From Candidatus Shapirobacteria bacterium (GTDB taxonomy: Bacteria > Patescibacteria > Microgenomatia > UBA12405), in assembly GCA_028710865.1 (NCBI GenBank), contig JAQTUF010000001.1, positions 38,409 through 102,408 of the forward strand: a stretch of 64,000 nucleotides of DNA, given 5' to 3'. The notes under the pieces are model-generated. The model was not told the origin of the DNA, made no database searches, and saw only the letters and a list, made by a program, of their open reading frames with translations. The translations under genes and the position numbers were made by a program. Shown piece after piece: positions 32,024 to 40,994 of the stretch; the first letter of the stretch is position 1; every line of letters starts with the position of its first letter.

Positions 32024-33050
32024 CTTTTACTTTTTGCCAAATTTTTTCTTGAAGATCTTTAAAAATTTTAGGATTTTCTTTTAAATATTTTTTGACGGCT
32101 TCACGACCTTGAATATTTTGATCACCAAATTTGAAAAAAGCACCAGCTTTAGTAATTAATTCATATTGAACAGCTAAATCAATTAGGCTACCAGTGTTGG
32201 AAATACCCTCAGTGTTCATGATATCAAACTCAGCTTCTTTAAATGGCGGAGCGATCTTGTTTTTGATAACTCGGGCCCGATGTTGAGAACCAATAGATTC
32301 ACCGGCAGCAGTTTTAATGTTGGCAATCTTACGTAAATCAATTCTAACTGAGGAATAAAATTTGAGAGCTAAACCACCAGGAGTAGTTTCAGGATTACCA
32401 AACATAACACCAATTTTTTGGCGAATTTGATTGGTAAAAATAACTACGGCTTTGGATTTGGAAATAGCACCGGTAAGTTTCCTTAGAGCTTGTGACATAA
32501 GTCTGGCTTGAACACCCATCATAGAATCTCCCATATCACCTTCAATTTCGGCTTTGGGGACTAGAGCAGCAACGGAATCAATAACGATAACATCAACAGC
32601 ATTCGAGCGAACTAAAGTTTCAACAATTTCTAGGGCTTGTTCACCATTGTCTGGTTGAGAAATAAGTAAATTATCTAAATTGACTCCAACAGCGGCAGCT
32701 CTGGTCGGTTCAAGAGCGTGTTCAACGTCGATAAAAGCAGCAGTACCACCCAACTTTTGGGCTTCAGCAATAACATGGAGACAAAGGGTAGTTTTTCCTG
32801 AGGCCTCTGGTCCAAAAATTTCACTGACTCGGCCGCGAGGTAAACCACCGACACCTAAAGCAATATCTAAAGGTAAACAACCAGTAGGAATAACTTCAAT
32901 GGACATATCGGCTTTTCTTTCACCCATCTTCATAATGGCACCGGTACCATAAGCTTTAGTAATTTGTTCCATGGCAACACGAATAGCCTCGTTTTTTTGG
33001 TTTTGGTTAGTAATTGAAGCACTTTTTTTGGTTTCTTTTTTCTGTTTCAT
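32007..33050 (-). CDS. recA: Recombinase RecA
   Basis: Strand-exchange protein of recombination and DNA repair, 347 residues. It has the Walker [15 protein letters not shown], Walker [24 protein letters not shown]1 ([15 protein letters not shown]) and L2 ([20 protein letters not shown]) DNA-binding loops, and the C-terminal domain. The tail is less acidic than in E. coli. No obvious LexA box was seen upstream; TTGACT and a TATATA box lie in the 130-bp leader. recX follows in the same transcript. Confidence 0.98.
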   Translation of the reverse strand: MKQKKETKKSASITNQNQKNEAIRVAMEQITKAYGTGAIMKMGERKADMSIEVIPTGCLPLDIALGVGGLPRGRVSEIFGPEASGKTTLCLHVIAEAQKLGGTAAFIDVEHALEPTRAAAVGVNLDNLLISQPDNGEQALEIVETLVRSNAVDVIVIDSVAALVPKAEIEGDMGDSMMGVQARLMSQALRKLTGAISKSKAVVIFTNQIRQKIGVMFGNPETTPGGLALKFYSSVRIDLRKIANIKTAAGESIGSQHRARVIKNKIAPPFKEAEFDIMNTEGISNTGSLIDLAVQYELITKAGAFFKFGDQNIQGREAVKKYLKENPKIFKDLQEKIWQKVKDAAVV

Positions 33051-33177
33051 TTTTAGATTGATAATTAATTAGTTATATAGTGATAACAAGAAAAACTATA
33101 TCAAGTCAAGGAGTAAAACCGAATAAAAGGCGAAGACTAGTAAAAGTAAACTGATTTAAGTAAAATACACCAGTAAC

Positions 33178-33251
33178 CGGGGATTGGCGCAATTGGCTAG
33201 CGCGCACGCATGGGGTGCGTGAGGTTGCAGGTTCGAATCCTGTATTCCCGA
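33178..33251 (+). tRNA. tRNA-Pro (GGG)
   Basis: Acceptor stem CGGGGAT/ATTCCCG, D-arm GCGC...GCGC, anticodon stem CACGC/GCGTG with loop ATGGGGT (anticodon GGG, G37), T-arm GCAGG-TTCGAAT-CCTGT, discriminator A. CCA is not encoded (ACTAG follows). G37 makes it an expected TrmD substrate. A TAAAAT box lies about 12 nt upstream of the 5' end. Confidence 0.95.
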
Positions 33252-33259
33252 CTAGAAAA

Positions 33260-33700
33260 ATGAATAAAGATATTTTGTGGAGTAGATTATTTAAATTGGC
33301 GGTTTTGGGAAAATTTTTGAAAGGGGTTTTTGAAATTATTTTATGTGTACCATTGTTTTATTTTTTAAAAATGAAAGGTTTTGATTGGACTTGGGTCTAT
33401 TTGGAAAAGTATGAAATTTTTAAAGGGGGTTATAATATTTTTTCGATTTGGGCTTATTTTCTAATTTTTTGTTTATTCATTCATGGACTAATAAAAATAA
33501 TCACCGTATTCTTTCTATTAAGAAAAAAGCTGTGGATCTACCAAATAGTTATTTATGTTTATTCCTTTTTGGCTGTCTTGTTGATAATAAAATACTGTTG
33601 GACACCGATGGCAACATATTTATGGACGGCTTTATCTTATGCAATTTTTGGAAAATTGACTATTTATGAATATAAAAAGGTAAAGTTAGTAATTAAATAA
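33260..33700 (+). CDS. DUF2127-like membrane protein
   Basis: A 146-residue protein with four predicted membrane helices. Features resemble the DUF2127 family: LFKLAVLGKFLKGVFEI at the start, HGLIKIITVFFLLRKKLW in the middle, and the ending KLTIYEYKKVK. Function is unknown. The frame is open back into the tRNA-Pro gene, but the ATG at 33260, 9 bp after the tRNA, is the sensible start. It is probably co-transcribed with the tRNA. Confidence 0.75.
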   Translation: MNKDILWSRLFKLAVLGKFLKGVFEIILCVPLFYFLKMKGFDWTWVYLEKYEIFKGGYNIFSIWAYFLIFCLFIHGLIKIITVFFLLRKKLWIYQIVIYVYSFLAVLLIIKYCWTPMATYLWTALSYAIFGKLTIYEYKKVKLVIK

Positions 33701-33702
33701 TG

Positions 33703-34263
33703 TTATTCTTGAATATGGGCAGCGGAGAGTTCCATTTGCTTTAATTTATCTTCTTCTTTATAAACCTTATTTGATTCCTTGATAATTTTATAAGCCTCGG
33801 TGCGATTTTGCCAATCTTTAACTGAAACAGCTTTATTTTCAAGACGTTTGTATTCGGTAAAAAAATGAACTAATTCTTTTAAAAAATGAGGTTCAACATC
33901 TTTGAGATTTTTGATATTGTCATAATTAGGATTTTTAAGTGGTACAGCTAAAATCTTTTCATCATCACCATTTTCATCAGTCATAATTAAAACTCCTATA
34001 GGCCTAACTTCAATAAGACAACCGGTAAATACAGGAGAATTAGTAATAATCATAACGTCTAAATGATCACCATCTTTTGATCTGGTTTGAGGAATGAAAC
34101 CATAATCAACTGGATAATGCATGGGTGAATGAAGAACTCGATCAAGCTTAATAATATCTAATTCTTCGTCATACTCATATTTATTATGAGTTTCTTTTAC
34201 AATTTCAACAATGGCGTTTATTATCTGGGGAGCTTTGGGACCTAGACTAATGGCAGAATTCAT
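33703..34263 (-). CDS. ppa: Inorganic pyrophosphatase (family I)
   Basis: Hydrolyses pyrophosphate and so drives biosynthesis. In 186 residues: YEYDEELDIIKLDRVL, MHYPVDYGFIPQT and the metal-binding DGDHLDVMII, then ENGDDEKILAVP and HFFTEYKRLE, all in family order. A TTG 12 nt upstream (34275) is in frame, but the ATG at 34263 follows TATAAT by 12 nt and is preferred. Monocistronic. Confidence 0.95.
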   Translation of the reverse strand: MNSAISLGPKAPQIINAIVEIVKETHNKYEYDEELDIIKLDRVLHSPMHYPVDYGFIPQTRSKDGDHLDVMIITNSPVFTGCLIEVRPIGVLIMTDENGDDEKILAVPLKNPNYDNIKNLKDVEPHFLKELVHFFTEYKRLENKAVSVKDWQNRTEAYKIIKESNKVYKEEDKLKQMELSAAHIQE

Positions 34264-34408
34264 AAAAGTGTTCAAATTATATCATTAAGAATTAGAAAGT
34301 CAATTAAATTGAATACACATTAATTATATATATAACCTATAAATCGGACAAAAATTTATTTAAAATAAAAGGGAGCTAAAAAATAATAATTGGTTTATAA
34401 TTTAAACG

Positions 34409-35362
34409 ATGTCAATAAAGTTTAGTCCAGATCAATTAATTAGAGATGAACATTTTTTAGTATTAAATAAAGAAATTAGGCAAACTAAAAATGGAGATAA
34501 TTTTTTGATTTTGGAATTAAGTAATCAGACCGGTAAAATTGAGGCTAAGGTGTGGGGTAATAATATTCCTCAATGTCAGGTAGAAATTGGCAAAGTAATT
34601 GAAGTTAATGGTAAAACTCAAGAATATAATGGAAAAATTAGTTTGATTATAGATCGATGTCAAATAGTATTAAGTGAAGAAATAACTGAATATAGAGAAA
34701 AAACTCCAACTTTAGTTTTTGATATTGAAACGGTAGGTAAAAAATTTGAAGAATTGGATGAACGAGAACAGGACTATTTATTGAATAATTTAGAAAAAGG
34801 TGAAGAGGATAAAGAAAAGGCAAAAAATAAGATAGCTTTATATTCAATCTTTGGTAAGGTGGTAGCGATTGGAGTTTGGGATTTTGAAAAAAACAAAGGA
34901 AAAGTATTGATAATTTCGGATAAAGATTTGGTTCCTGAAAAAGACAGTTATGAATATTTTATTTTTAAAGATGAAAAAGAATTATTGAAAGGATTTTGGA
35001 AATTAACAACTAGTTTTGAAAAATTTGTAACTTATAACGGAGATAATTTCGATCTCCCCTATTTAATGATTAGATCAGGAATAAATCGAATTAAAATGCC
35101 TTTTGAAATTAAAAAGTGGGGATCAGATAAATTTATTGATTTGGCTAATAAAATAAGACAAAGTCATTCATTTAAATTAGAAATGTTGTGCAAGGCGTTT
35201 GGGATTGAAAATCCAAAAGAGAAAGGAGTGGAAGGAAGTGAAGTAACAAAATTATTTTATAATGGTGAATATCAAAAAATTGCTGATTATGTGGCTAGAG
35301 ATGCTTATTCAACTAATGAACTTTATAAAATATGGAAAGAATTTATGAGTGGAGAAATATAA
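34409..35362 (+). CDS. OB-fold domain fused to a PolB-like 3'-5' exonuclease
   Basis: A 317-residue protein with two parts. Residues about 8-90 are an OB fold like that of YhaM exoribonucleases (KNGDNFLILELSNQTGKIEAKVWG). Residues about 100-315 are a DEDD-type exonuclease: Exo I LVFDIETVG, Exo II TYNGDNFDLPYL, and Exo III with YVARDAYSTNELY. It probably trims RNA or single-stranded DNA, with the OB fold holding the substrate. TATAAT is 8 nt before the ATG. I do not know a named family with this order of domains. Confidence 0.85.
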   Translation: MSIKFSPDQLIRDEHFLVLNKEIRQTKNGDNFLILELSNQTGKIEAKVWGNNIPQCQVEIGKVIEVNGKTQEYNGKISLIIDRCQIVLSEEITEYREKTPTLVFDIETVGKKFEELDEREQDYLLNNLEKGEEDKEKAKNKIALYSIFGKVVAIGVWDFEKNKGKVLIISDKDLVPEKDSYEYFIFKDEKELLKGFWKLTTSFEKFVTYNGDNFDLPYLMIRSGINRIKMPFEIKKWGSDKFIDLANKIRQSHSFKLEMLCKAFGIENPKEKGVEGSEVTKLFYNGEYQKIADYVARDAYSTNELYKIWKEFMSGEI

Positions 35363-35365
35363 AAA

Positions 35366-35524
35366 ATGGAAAATAATAAAAAAGAAGAAATTAAATTTCA
35401 GATTGAAATGGAATTGGTGGAAATTGGTAAACAAAACAATCCTAAGAGGACAATTAAGTTGGCCCAAAAAAATTTGAAGAAAATGCTTTTTAATAGAATC
35501 AATGGAAAAACTGGGGAATGTTAA
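35366..35524 (+). CDS. Small basic hypothetical protein (52 aa)
   Basis: A frame of 52 residues, MENNKKEEIKFQIEMELVEI followed by a Lys-rich helix and ending GKTGEC, 3 bp after the exonuclease gene. Both halves are predicted helices. It overlaps the convergent uppP stop by 4 bp. Its close spacing suggests that it is translated with the exonuclease. No known domain. Confidence 0.5.
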   Translation: MENNKKEEIKFQIEMELVEIGKQNNPKRTIKLAQKNLKKMLFNRINGKTGEC

Positions 35525-36249
35525 AGAATAAAAAAGAGACTTAAAGCTAAAATAGTGGTATAAATTCCAAAAATCCAAAACTTTTTGCTGATTAAAACTT
35601 TTTTAAGGATATTTAGAGCAATAATCCCAGTAATAAAAGTAATGATAAAAGCGAGTAAATATTTGGGGTCGAATATATTGGTAGTAGATAAATCTTTGGC
35701 ACTTAAAATTAGAGCACCTAATGAGGCTGGAATAAAAAGACAAAAAGAAAAATTAAAAGCTTCAATAGTCGAAAGACCTAATAATAAAGCCATAAAAATG
35801 GTAGCACCAGCTCGAGAAACTCCAGGCAAGATGGCAATTGATTGGAAAACACCAATTAAAATAGCTTTTTTATAATTTAATTTAGTATCTTTTTGACTTA
35901 AAAATTTAGTAGAAAAAACAAAAACTGATCCTAAAATAAAGAAAAAAGGTAAAATATGGATATTGGAAAAAATGGAATCGACTTGATCTTTTAATAAAAT
36001 ACCAACTAAAGCAGCAGGAATAGAGGCTACTATAATGTATTTTAGGTTTTTAAAAAAATAAGAGATTTGGTGACGAAAGAAAAAAAGAACTGATAAAAAA
36101 GTAGCCGTGTTTAAAAAAACATCTAAAGTAAGAGAAGGTTTTAAATTGAAAAAATATTGAGCTAAATTAAGATGACCAGAAGAAGAAATGGGCAAAAACT
36201 CAGCAATACCTTGGATTAAACTTAGAATTATTGATTGTAGATAAGTCAT
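35521..36249 (-). CDS. uppP: Undecaprenyl-diphosphatase UppP
   Basis: Membrane phosphatase that recycles undecaprenyl diphosphate, the lipid carrier of cell-wall and polysaccharide units. The 242 residues have seven to eight helices, with SLIQGIAEFLPISSSGHLNLAQ (the conserved glutamate/PGS-like first motif), and LPGVSRAGATIFMALLLGL with the catalytic arginine. TATAAT lies 6 nt before the ATG. That box directly follows the terminator of the ribosomal operon, so uppP is an independent unit. Confidence 0.96.
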   Translation of the reverse strand: MTYLQSIILSLIQGIAEFLPISSSGHLNLAQYFFNLKPSLTLDVFLNTATFLSVLFFFRHQISYFFKNLKYIIVASIPAALVGILLKDQVDSIFSNIHILPFFFILGSVFVFSTKFLSQKDTKLNYKKAILIGVFQSIAILPGVSRAGATIFMALLLGLSTIEAFNFSFCLFIPASLGALILSAKDLSTTNIFDPKYLLAFIITFITGIIALNILKKVLISKKFWIFGIYTTILALSLFFIL

Positions 36250-36264
36250 GGATTAATTATAAAC

Positions 36265-36287
36265 AAAAAACCCGCCGAAGCGGGTTT
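36265..36287 (-). terminator. Rho-independent terminator of the ribosomal superoperon
   Basis: On the minus strand AAACCCGC, TTCG loop, GCGGGTTTTTTG, 22 bp after the rpsI stop. The T tract runs into the TATAAT of the uppP promoter. Confidence 0.85.
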
Positions 36288-36309
36288 GTAAATATAAATA
36301 AAACAAAGC

Positions 36310-36720
36310 TTAACGCTTTGGAGATTGCTTTTGGCGACGAGATTTACCACCAGTACCAACCATACGTCTCTCTCTAACTCGAGAATCAACAGTGAGTAGT
36401 CCTTCTGGTCTTAAAATTGATCTAAAAGATTCATTTATTTTAACTAAAGCTCTAGAGATAGCTAAAGCAAGTGAAGAAACTTGTCCCATTTTACCACCAC
36501 CAATAATTTTGGCCTCAAAATAATATTTTCCTTCAGTTTTAGTAATAACAAAAGGTTTTTCATGAATTATTTTGGCTATTTTTTGGGGAAAATAATTTTC
36601 AAGAGAAATACCATTAATTAATGAATCCCCTTTTCCAGTAAATAATTTAATGGTGGTAACAGAACTTTTACGACGACCAACAGTATAAGTATATTTTTTA
36701 GAATTTGATTTTGAAGTCAT
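36310..36720 (-). CDS. rpsI: 30S ribosomal protein S9
   Basis: Small-subunit protein whose C-terminal tail reaches the P-site tRNA. The 136 residues show YTVGRRKSSVTTIKLF, GGGKMGQVSSLALAISRAL and the ending RRMVGTGGKSRRQKQSPKR with the terminal KR that contacts tRNA. It is the last gene of the superoperon, 2 bp after rplM. Confidence 0.98.
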   Translation of the reverse strand: MTSKSNSKKYTYTVGRRKSSVTTIKLFTGKGDSLINGISLENYFPQKIAKIIHEKPFVITKTEGKYYFEAKIIGGGKMGQVSSLALAISRALVKINESFRSILRPEGLLTVDSRVRERRMVGTGGKSRRQKQSPKR

Positions 36721-36722
36721 AT

Positions 36723-37145
36723 TTATTTATTTTTATTAAACTTGTCGGCATATTTATGATCTGGACCAACAAAAACTTTTAAGCGAGTCATACGAATATC
36801 TCTTAGTTTATTTTTAGGCAACATACCATAAACCCCATGAGAGATAACCTTACGAGGATCTTTGGCCATCAATTCTGATAATTTTAATTCTTTTAAATGA
36901 CCTGTCCAAGCAGTGTGATGATAATAAATTTTTTGTTTTAATTTTTTACCGGTAGTTTGAATATCAGCGGCATTAATCGCAACAACATAGTCACCATCAT
37001 CACGATGATAAGAAAAAGTGGGTTTATCCTTACCCATTAAGATAGAAGCTATTTGAGTGCAGATACGGCCTAAAGTTTGACCTTTGAGATCGACAAGATG
37101 CCAACTTCTTTCAATTTGTTTACCTTTTAATACAGTAGTTTTCAT
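36723..37145 (-). CDS. rplM: 50S ribosomal protein L13
   Basis: Early large-subunit assembly protein, 140 residues: RSWHLVDLKGQTLGRICTQIA, YVVAINAADIQTTGKKL, YHHTAWTGHLKE and HGVYGMLPKNKLRD. It overlaps rplQ by one base. Its position directly downstream of rplQ, followed by rpsI, makes the usual L13-S9 pair part of the alpha operon. Confidence 0.98.
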   Translation of the reverse strand: MKTTVLKGKQIERSWHLVDLKGQTLGRICTQIASILMGKDKPTFSYHRDDGDYVVAINAADIQTTGKKLKQKIYYHHTAWTGHLKELKLSELMAKDPRKVISHGVYGMLPKNKLRDIRMTRLKVFVGPDHKYADKFNKNK

Positions 37146-37603
37146 TATTTAGTCTCCTTTTTATTTTTTTTAGCAATTTTTTTGATAGGTTTTATTTTTT
37201 CTTTAACTTCTTTTTTAACCACTTCTTTCTTTTGTTTAAATTTAATTGGTTTAACAAAACTTAACTTGACGATTAAAGCATCATCGCCAAAACGTCGTTT
37301 AATACGAGTTATTTGAGTAAAATTACTAGTTTGATTACCAAAGACTTCTTTAAAAGTTTTGACAACGTTATTAACCCAAGTTTGATTTTGAAGAGTTTTA
37401 AACAATTCGCGTTTGGCAGTTAGCTCTGGTTTGGAAATAATAGTGTTGGATAAAGATTCAATGGTTGAAACTACTGATTTTGCCTTGGCTTCAGTAGTAT
37501 TAATAGATCCATGAATAAACATAGATCTAGTTAAAGAACGAAATAAAGATTGTCTTTCGTTGTGATTACGACCTAATTTTTTTCCAAAAACACGATGTTT
37601 CAT
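37145..37603 (-). CDS. rplQ: 50S ribosomal protein L17 with Lys-rich C-terminal extension
   Basis: The core (residues about 1-112) is a normal L17: MKHRVFGKKLGRNHNERQSLFRSLTRSMFIHGSI-type opening and the RIKRRFGDDALIVKLSF ending. About 40 further residues, rich in Lys/Val/Glu, give 152 residues in total. The extension probably contacts rRNA at the subunit surface. The gene follows rpoA by 21 bp as in other bacteria. Confidence 0.96.
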   Translation of the reverse strand: MKHRVFGKKLGRNHNERQSLFRSLTRSMFIHGSINTTEAKAKSVVSTIESLSNTIISKPELTAKRELFKTLQNQTWVNNVVKTFKEVFGNQTSNFTQITRIKRRFGDDALIVKLSFVKPIKFKQKKEVVKKEVKEKIKPIKKIAKKNKKETK

Positions 37604-37624
37604 AATTCAATAATAAAGTTAAAA

Positions 37625-38542
37625 TTATTTCCAACTAAAGTTTTTTTCTTTTAACCAAGAATCAATAACTTTTAAGGATTTTTCACCAACATTTTTGGCT
37701 TTACTAACTTCAAGACGACCAGCTTTAATAAGGGTATCAATAGTGGAATATCCAGCCTTTTTGAGAGCATTGGTAACTCGAAGTGGAAGTTCTATTTCTT
37801 CAATAGAAATATCACTACCTTGGATATTTATACCAGTATTAATGGTAACAATTTCATCTTCAAATTCTTTTGGATCAGCAATTTGACTGAAAGAGTTTAT
37901 TAAATCCTTAGCAGCCATTTTGAGGGCATAAAGAGGGTCAATAGAACCATCAGTCCAAATTTCCATAATTAACTTGTCATAATTTGATTTTTTACCTAAG
38001 CGGGTTGGTTCAACTAAATAATTAGTTTTAATGACTGGAGTGAAAGTGGCATCTAAAATAATTTCACCAACAATATCAGTTTTTTGTTCCTTGGCTAAGG
38101 TATAACCAACACCTCTTTCAACAGTTAGTTCCATCTTTAAAGATGATTTACTGTCGGATAAAGTAGCAATAAACTGGTCTGGATTAGCAACTTGACAAAG
38201 ACTGTTATCTACAATGTCGGCGGCAGTGACAATACCAGGGCCTTTTTTATCTAAATTTAAAACAATAGGTTCATTTTTGGTATAAATAAACTTAATCTTT
38301 TTAAGATTTAGAGAAATTTCAACTAAATCTTCTTTAACACCTGGTAAGGTGGTAAAAAGGTGACTAGCTTTATCAACTTTAATACGAGTAATGGCAGCAC
38401 CTGGTATAGTAATTAACAAAACTCGGCGTAAGCTATTACCTAAAGTGTGGCCAAAACCACCAACTAAAGGGCTGAGTTCAAATTTACCGTATTTATCAGT
38501 AGACTTAATTGTCTTGATATTAAATTTATTGGTTTCGATCAT
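37625..38542 (-). CDS. rpoA: RNA polymerase alpha subunit
   Basis: Assembles RNA polymerase and contacts upstream promoter DNA. The 305 residues have the N-terminal domain with FELSPLVGGFGHTLGNSLRRVLL and a C-terminal domain (about 240-305) with ELPLRVTNALKKAGYSTIDTL and NVGEKSLKVIDSWL. Because the C-terminal domain is intact, UP-element contacts are possible. A clear AAGGAG lies 7 nt before the ATG, one of the better Shine-Dalgarno sequences in the cluster. Confidence 0.98.
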   Translation of the reverse strand: MIETNKFNIKTIKSTDKYGKFELSPLVGGFGHTLGNSLRRVLLITIPGAAITRIKVDKASHLFTTLPGVKEDLVEISLNLKKIKFIYTKNEPIVLNLDKKGPGIVTAADIVDNSLCQVANPDQFIATLSDSKSSLKMELTVERGVGYTLAKEQKTDIVGEIILDATFTPVIKTNYLVEPTRLGKKSNYDKLIMEIWTDGSIDPLYALKMAAKDLINSFSQIADPKEFEDEIVTINTGINIQGSDISIEEIELPLRVTNALKKAGYSTIDTLIKAGRLEVSKAKNVGEKSLKVIDSWLKEKNFSWK

Positions 38543-38556
38543 GAAAATCTCCTTTT

Positions 38557-39186
38557 TTATCTTGAATAATATTCAATTATTAAATTGACATCAATGTCAT
38601 TTTTTATTTCTTCTAAGTTTGGAAGAGAAATAACTTTGACAGTGAGTTTTGATTTGTTTAGGTCAAGCCAACTAGGAACTTTAAATTCTGGTGTAAGTCC
38701 AGGAAAATCATCAATATTGGAAATATTTTTTTTATTAAGAGTTATAACATCACCTATTTTTGACTGATAAGAGGGAATGTTTAATTTTTTTTGATTTACT
38801 AAAACATGATTGTGACTAATAAGCTGCTTGGCAGACGATCGAGACAAAGAAAGTCCGCTTAAATATAAGATATTATCTAATCTTTGTTCTAATAAAATCA
38901 TTAAATTATTACCAACCAAACCTGACATTTTTTTAGCCTTAAGATAAACATTTTTAAATTGAGTTTCTTGAACACCATAAATTCTCTTAGCTTTTTGTTT
39001 AGCCTTAAGTTGGATACCATAATCAGTTGGCTTACTACCACTTTTTATACCATGCATACCGGGCTTGACAGCACCTTTCTTTTCGATAGGGCATTTACCC
39101 GACAAACAGCGAGTCCCTTTTAAATAGAGTTTATCACCGGATGAACGGCAAAGACGACATTTAGTATCTAAAGTTATTCTTGACAT
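38557..39186 (-). CDS. rpsD: 30S ribosomal protein S4 (zinc-binding form)
   Basis: Primary 16S rRNA-binding protein, 209 residues. The N-terminal zinc motif CRLC followed by CLSGKC is intact (C+ form). The KQKAKRIYGVQETQF and LDNILYLSGLSLSRSSAKQLISH (S4 domain) segments are typical. It lies 6 bp downstream of rpsK and 14 bp upstream of rpoA, which it may also regulate by binding the operon mRNA as in E. coli (inference). Confidence 0.98.
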   Translation of the reverse strand: MSRITLDTKCRLCRSSGDKLYLKGTRCLSGKCPIEKKGAVKPGMHGIKSGSKPTDYGIQLKAKQKAKRIYGVQETQFKNVYLKAKKMSGLVGNNLMILLEQRLDNILYLSGLSLSRSSAKQLISHNHVLVNQKKLNIPSYQSKIGDVITLNKKNISNIDDFPGLTPEFKVPSWLDLNKSKLTVKVISLPNLEEIKNDIDVNLIIEYYSR

Positions 39187-39192
39187 AAATTT

Positions 39193-39594
39193 TTAGGCCC
39201 GACGTTGTTTGGGTGGGCGAGGTCCATTATGAGGAATTGGGGTGATATCAGAGATTTTTTCAACATCAAAATCTCTCTTAGTTCTTAAAAAGCGTAAAGC
39301 GGCATCACGACCTACACCTGGACCTTTTAAATAAACTTCTAATTTTTTAACACCATGGTTTTTTGCTCCTTCTAGGGCTTTTTCAATAGCAGTAGTGGCA
39401 GCGAAAGGAGTAGATTTACGAGAACCTTTAAAACCGCAGTTACCAGCACTTGACCAAACTAATGTTTTACCAATGGTATCAGTGACAGTGACAATAGTAT
39501 TATTAAAACTGGACTGAATATAAAGTCTGGCTTCAGCAATATTTTTAAAAACTTTTTTCTTGTTGTTAGTTTTAGGTGAATTAGAAATAGTCAT
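39193..39594 (-). CDS. rpsK: 30S ribosomal protein S11
   Basis: Platform protein of the 30S subunit, 133 residues: [55 protein letters not shown] and [19 protein letters not shown] short extra N-terminus ([15 protein letters not shown]) precedes the core. It is spaced 11 bp from rpsM. Confidence 0.98.
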   Translation of the reverse strand: MTISNSPKTNNKKKVFKNIAEARLYIQSSFNNTIVTVTDTIGKTLVWSSAGNCGFKGSRKSTPFAATTAIEKALEGAKNHGVKKLEVYLKGPGVGRDAALRFLRTKRDFDVEKISDITPIPHNGPRPPKQRRA

Positions 39595-39605
39595 TTTTTT
39601 TTAAA

Positions 39606-40025
39606 TTATTTATTTGAATTAGTAGAGGCAGCTTTTTGTTGAGCTTCAATTTTAGCCCAAGCTTCTTTAGTAAGTGATCCAACAGTTTTTTTCTTACCTT
39701 TGGTTGTACGAGCATTAGTTTTTGTTCTTTGACCATGGACAGGTAAATTGACTATATGACGAATACCACGATAAGACTTAATTGCTTTTAGACGATCTAT
39801 ATTTTCTCTAATTTCTTTCTTGAGATCACCTTCGACTTTAAATTTTTCAAGGGCTTTCATAATGTTAGAAACATCATCACGGGAAAGATCTTTAATACGA
39901 ACATTGGGATTTAAATTAACTACTTTAATTAAATTTTTAACATTGGTTGGACCAATACCAAAAATACGAGTTAAACCTATTTCAACCCTTTCATTATCAG
40001 GAATTTCAATACCAATAATTCTCAT
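39606..40025 (-). CDS. rpsM: 30S ribosomal protein S13
   Basis: Head protein that bridges to the large subunit and touches P-site tRNA, 139 residues: MRIIGIEIPDNERVEIGLT, FGIGPTNVKNLI, SYRGIRHIVNLPVHGQRTKTNARTTKG. An upstream in-frame ATG at 40067 would overlap rpmJ and adds nothing S13-like, so I start at 40025. The C-terminus is slightly longer than in E. coli. Confidence 0.97.
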   Translation of the reverse strand: MRIIGIEIPDNERVEIGLTRIFGIGPTNVKNLIKVVNLNPNVRIKDLSRDDVSNIMKALEKFKVEGDLKKEIRENIDRLKAIKSYRGIRHIVNLPVHGQRTKTNARTTKGKKKTVGSLTKEAWAKIEAQQKAASTNSNK

Positions 40026-40030
40026 AAAAA

Positions 40031-40144
40031 TTAACCCTGTCTTTGGGTGTGTCTCTTGGTGGAACAAATAATACGTCGAATACCCCTTCTGATAACAACC
40101 TTACAGTTGCGACAACGACGTTTAATACTAGATTTTACTTTCAT
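40031..40144 (-). CDS. rpmJ: 50S ribosomal protein L36 (zinc-binding form)
   Basis: The smallest ribosomal protein, 37 residues, [20 protein letters not shown] and onward, with the C-C-C-H zinc ligands (C11, C14, C27, H32) intact. The open frame extends upstream into a hairpin region, but the ATG at 40144 gives the exact L36 length. A stem-loop at 40154-40183 stands 10 nt before it. Confidence 0.96.
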   Translation of the reverse strand: MKVKSSIKRRCRNCKVVIRRGIRRIICSTKRHTQRQG

Positions 40145-40153
40145 ATGAACTTG

Positions 40154-40183
40154 GATATTGTACCCTAAAAAAGGGACAATATC
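40154..40183 (-). promoter_or_regulatory. Hairpin between infA and rpmJ, possible internal promoter
   Basis: GATATTGTCCC pairs with GGGTACAATATC (one bulged base) around a T-rich loop. The downstream arm contains TACAAT, 12 nt before the rpmJ ATG. It may be an RNA element controlling rpmJ-rpsM translation or a -10 for an internal alpha-operon promoter. Confidence 0.35.
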
Positions 40184-40199
40184 AAAGAGTAAATTTAAA

Positions 40200-40403
40200 T
40201 TAGATCCGATAGACAATTCTGCCTTTTTGTTTATCAGGACTAAGAACTAAAGAAACTGAATCACCAGCCATAACCCGAATGTGATTCATTCTAAGTTTAC
40301 CAGCAAGATGGGCAATAATTTTAGTACCATCTTCAACAGTGACTCGATAAAGGGAATTTGGCAGAACTTCAGTAACTTGACCCTTTACAATTGGTTCTTT
40401 CAT
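40200..40403 (-). CDS. infA: Translation initiation factor IF-1
   Basis: OB-fold factor that blocks the A site during initiation, 67 residues: [33 protein letters not shown] with [29 protein letters not shown]. It is slightly shorter than usual at the N-terminus. It overlaps adk by 4 bp. The map gene that often stands between adk and infA is missing. Confidence 0.97.
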   Translation of the reverse strand: MKEPIVKGQVTEVLPNSLYRVTVEDGTKIIAHLAGKLRMNHIRVMAGDSVSLVLSPDKQKGRIVYRI

Positions 40404-40984
40404 TTTTGGATTTTAATAATTTCTAAAGAGATATTTTCAAAGATGGGCTCTATGGGACGATTACCATCGGTTCGGAATAAAAGATTTTTTGATTGAAAAT
40501 AATCCATAATCAAACCATTATTATCGTCATAAAATTTTTGACGGGCAATAATGGCCTCGGGAGTACTATCAGTACGATTAGCATCTTGAAATTCAGTACC
40601 TCGAGCAGCTCGACGAGCTTGAATTTCTTCAAAAGTAACATCAAGATGAATAATTAAATCTAAGGGTTCATTTTGACTAGATAAATAACCCTCAATAAAT
40701 TTACCTTGTCCAATACTTCTAGGAAAACCATCAATAATAAAATTTTGATTTTTAATTTTAGTAAGACAATTAGTTAAAACTTTAAAAGTTAACTCTTCTG
40801 GAACAAGATTACCACTATCAACATATGATTTAGCTTCTAAACCAATTTCTGAAGCTGCGGCCATTTCATCACGAAGAAGTTGCCCCATAGATAAATGAGT
40901 AAGGCCGAATTTTTCGGCAATAAGTTTGGCTTGAGTGGATTTTCCACAGCCTGATGGTCCGATTATAAATAGATTTAAGGACAT
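40400..40984 (-). CDS. adk: Adenylate kinase
   Basis: Interconverts ATP, ADP and AMP, 194 residues: P-loop GPSGCGKSTQAKLIAEKFG, AMP-binding HLSMGQLLRDEM, IIDGFPRSIGQ and RRAARG. It is the short form, without a zinc-binding LID domain. The final segment (NGLIMDYFQSKNLLFRTDG) fits the family. It lies 10 bp downstream of secY, as in many bacteria. Confidence 0.95.
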   Translation of the reverse strand: MSLNLFIIGPSGCGKSTQAKLIAEKFGLTHLSMGQLLRDEMAAASEIGLEAKSYVDSGNLVPEELTFKVLTNCLTKIKNQNFIIDGFPRSIGQGKFIEGYLSSQNEPLDLIIHLDVTFEEIQARRAARGTEFQDANRTDSTPEAIIARQKFYDDNNGLIMDYFQSKNLLFRTDGNRPIEPIFENISLEIIKIQK

Positions 40985-40994
40985 ATATTTTTAA

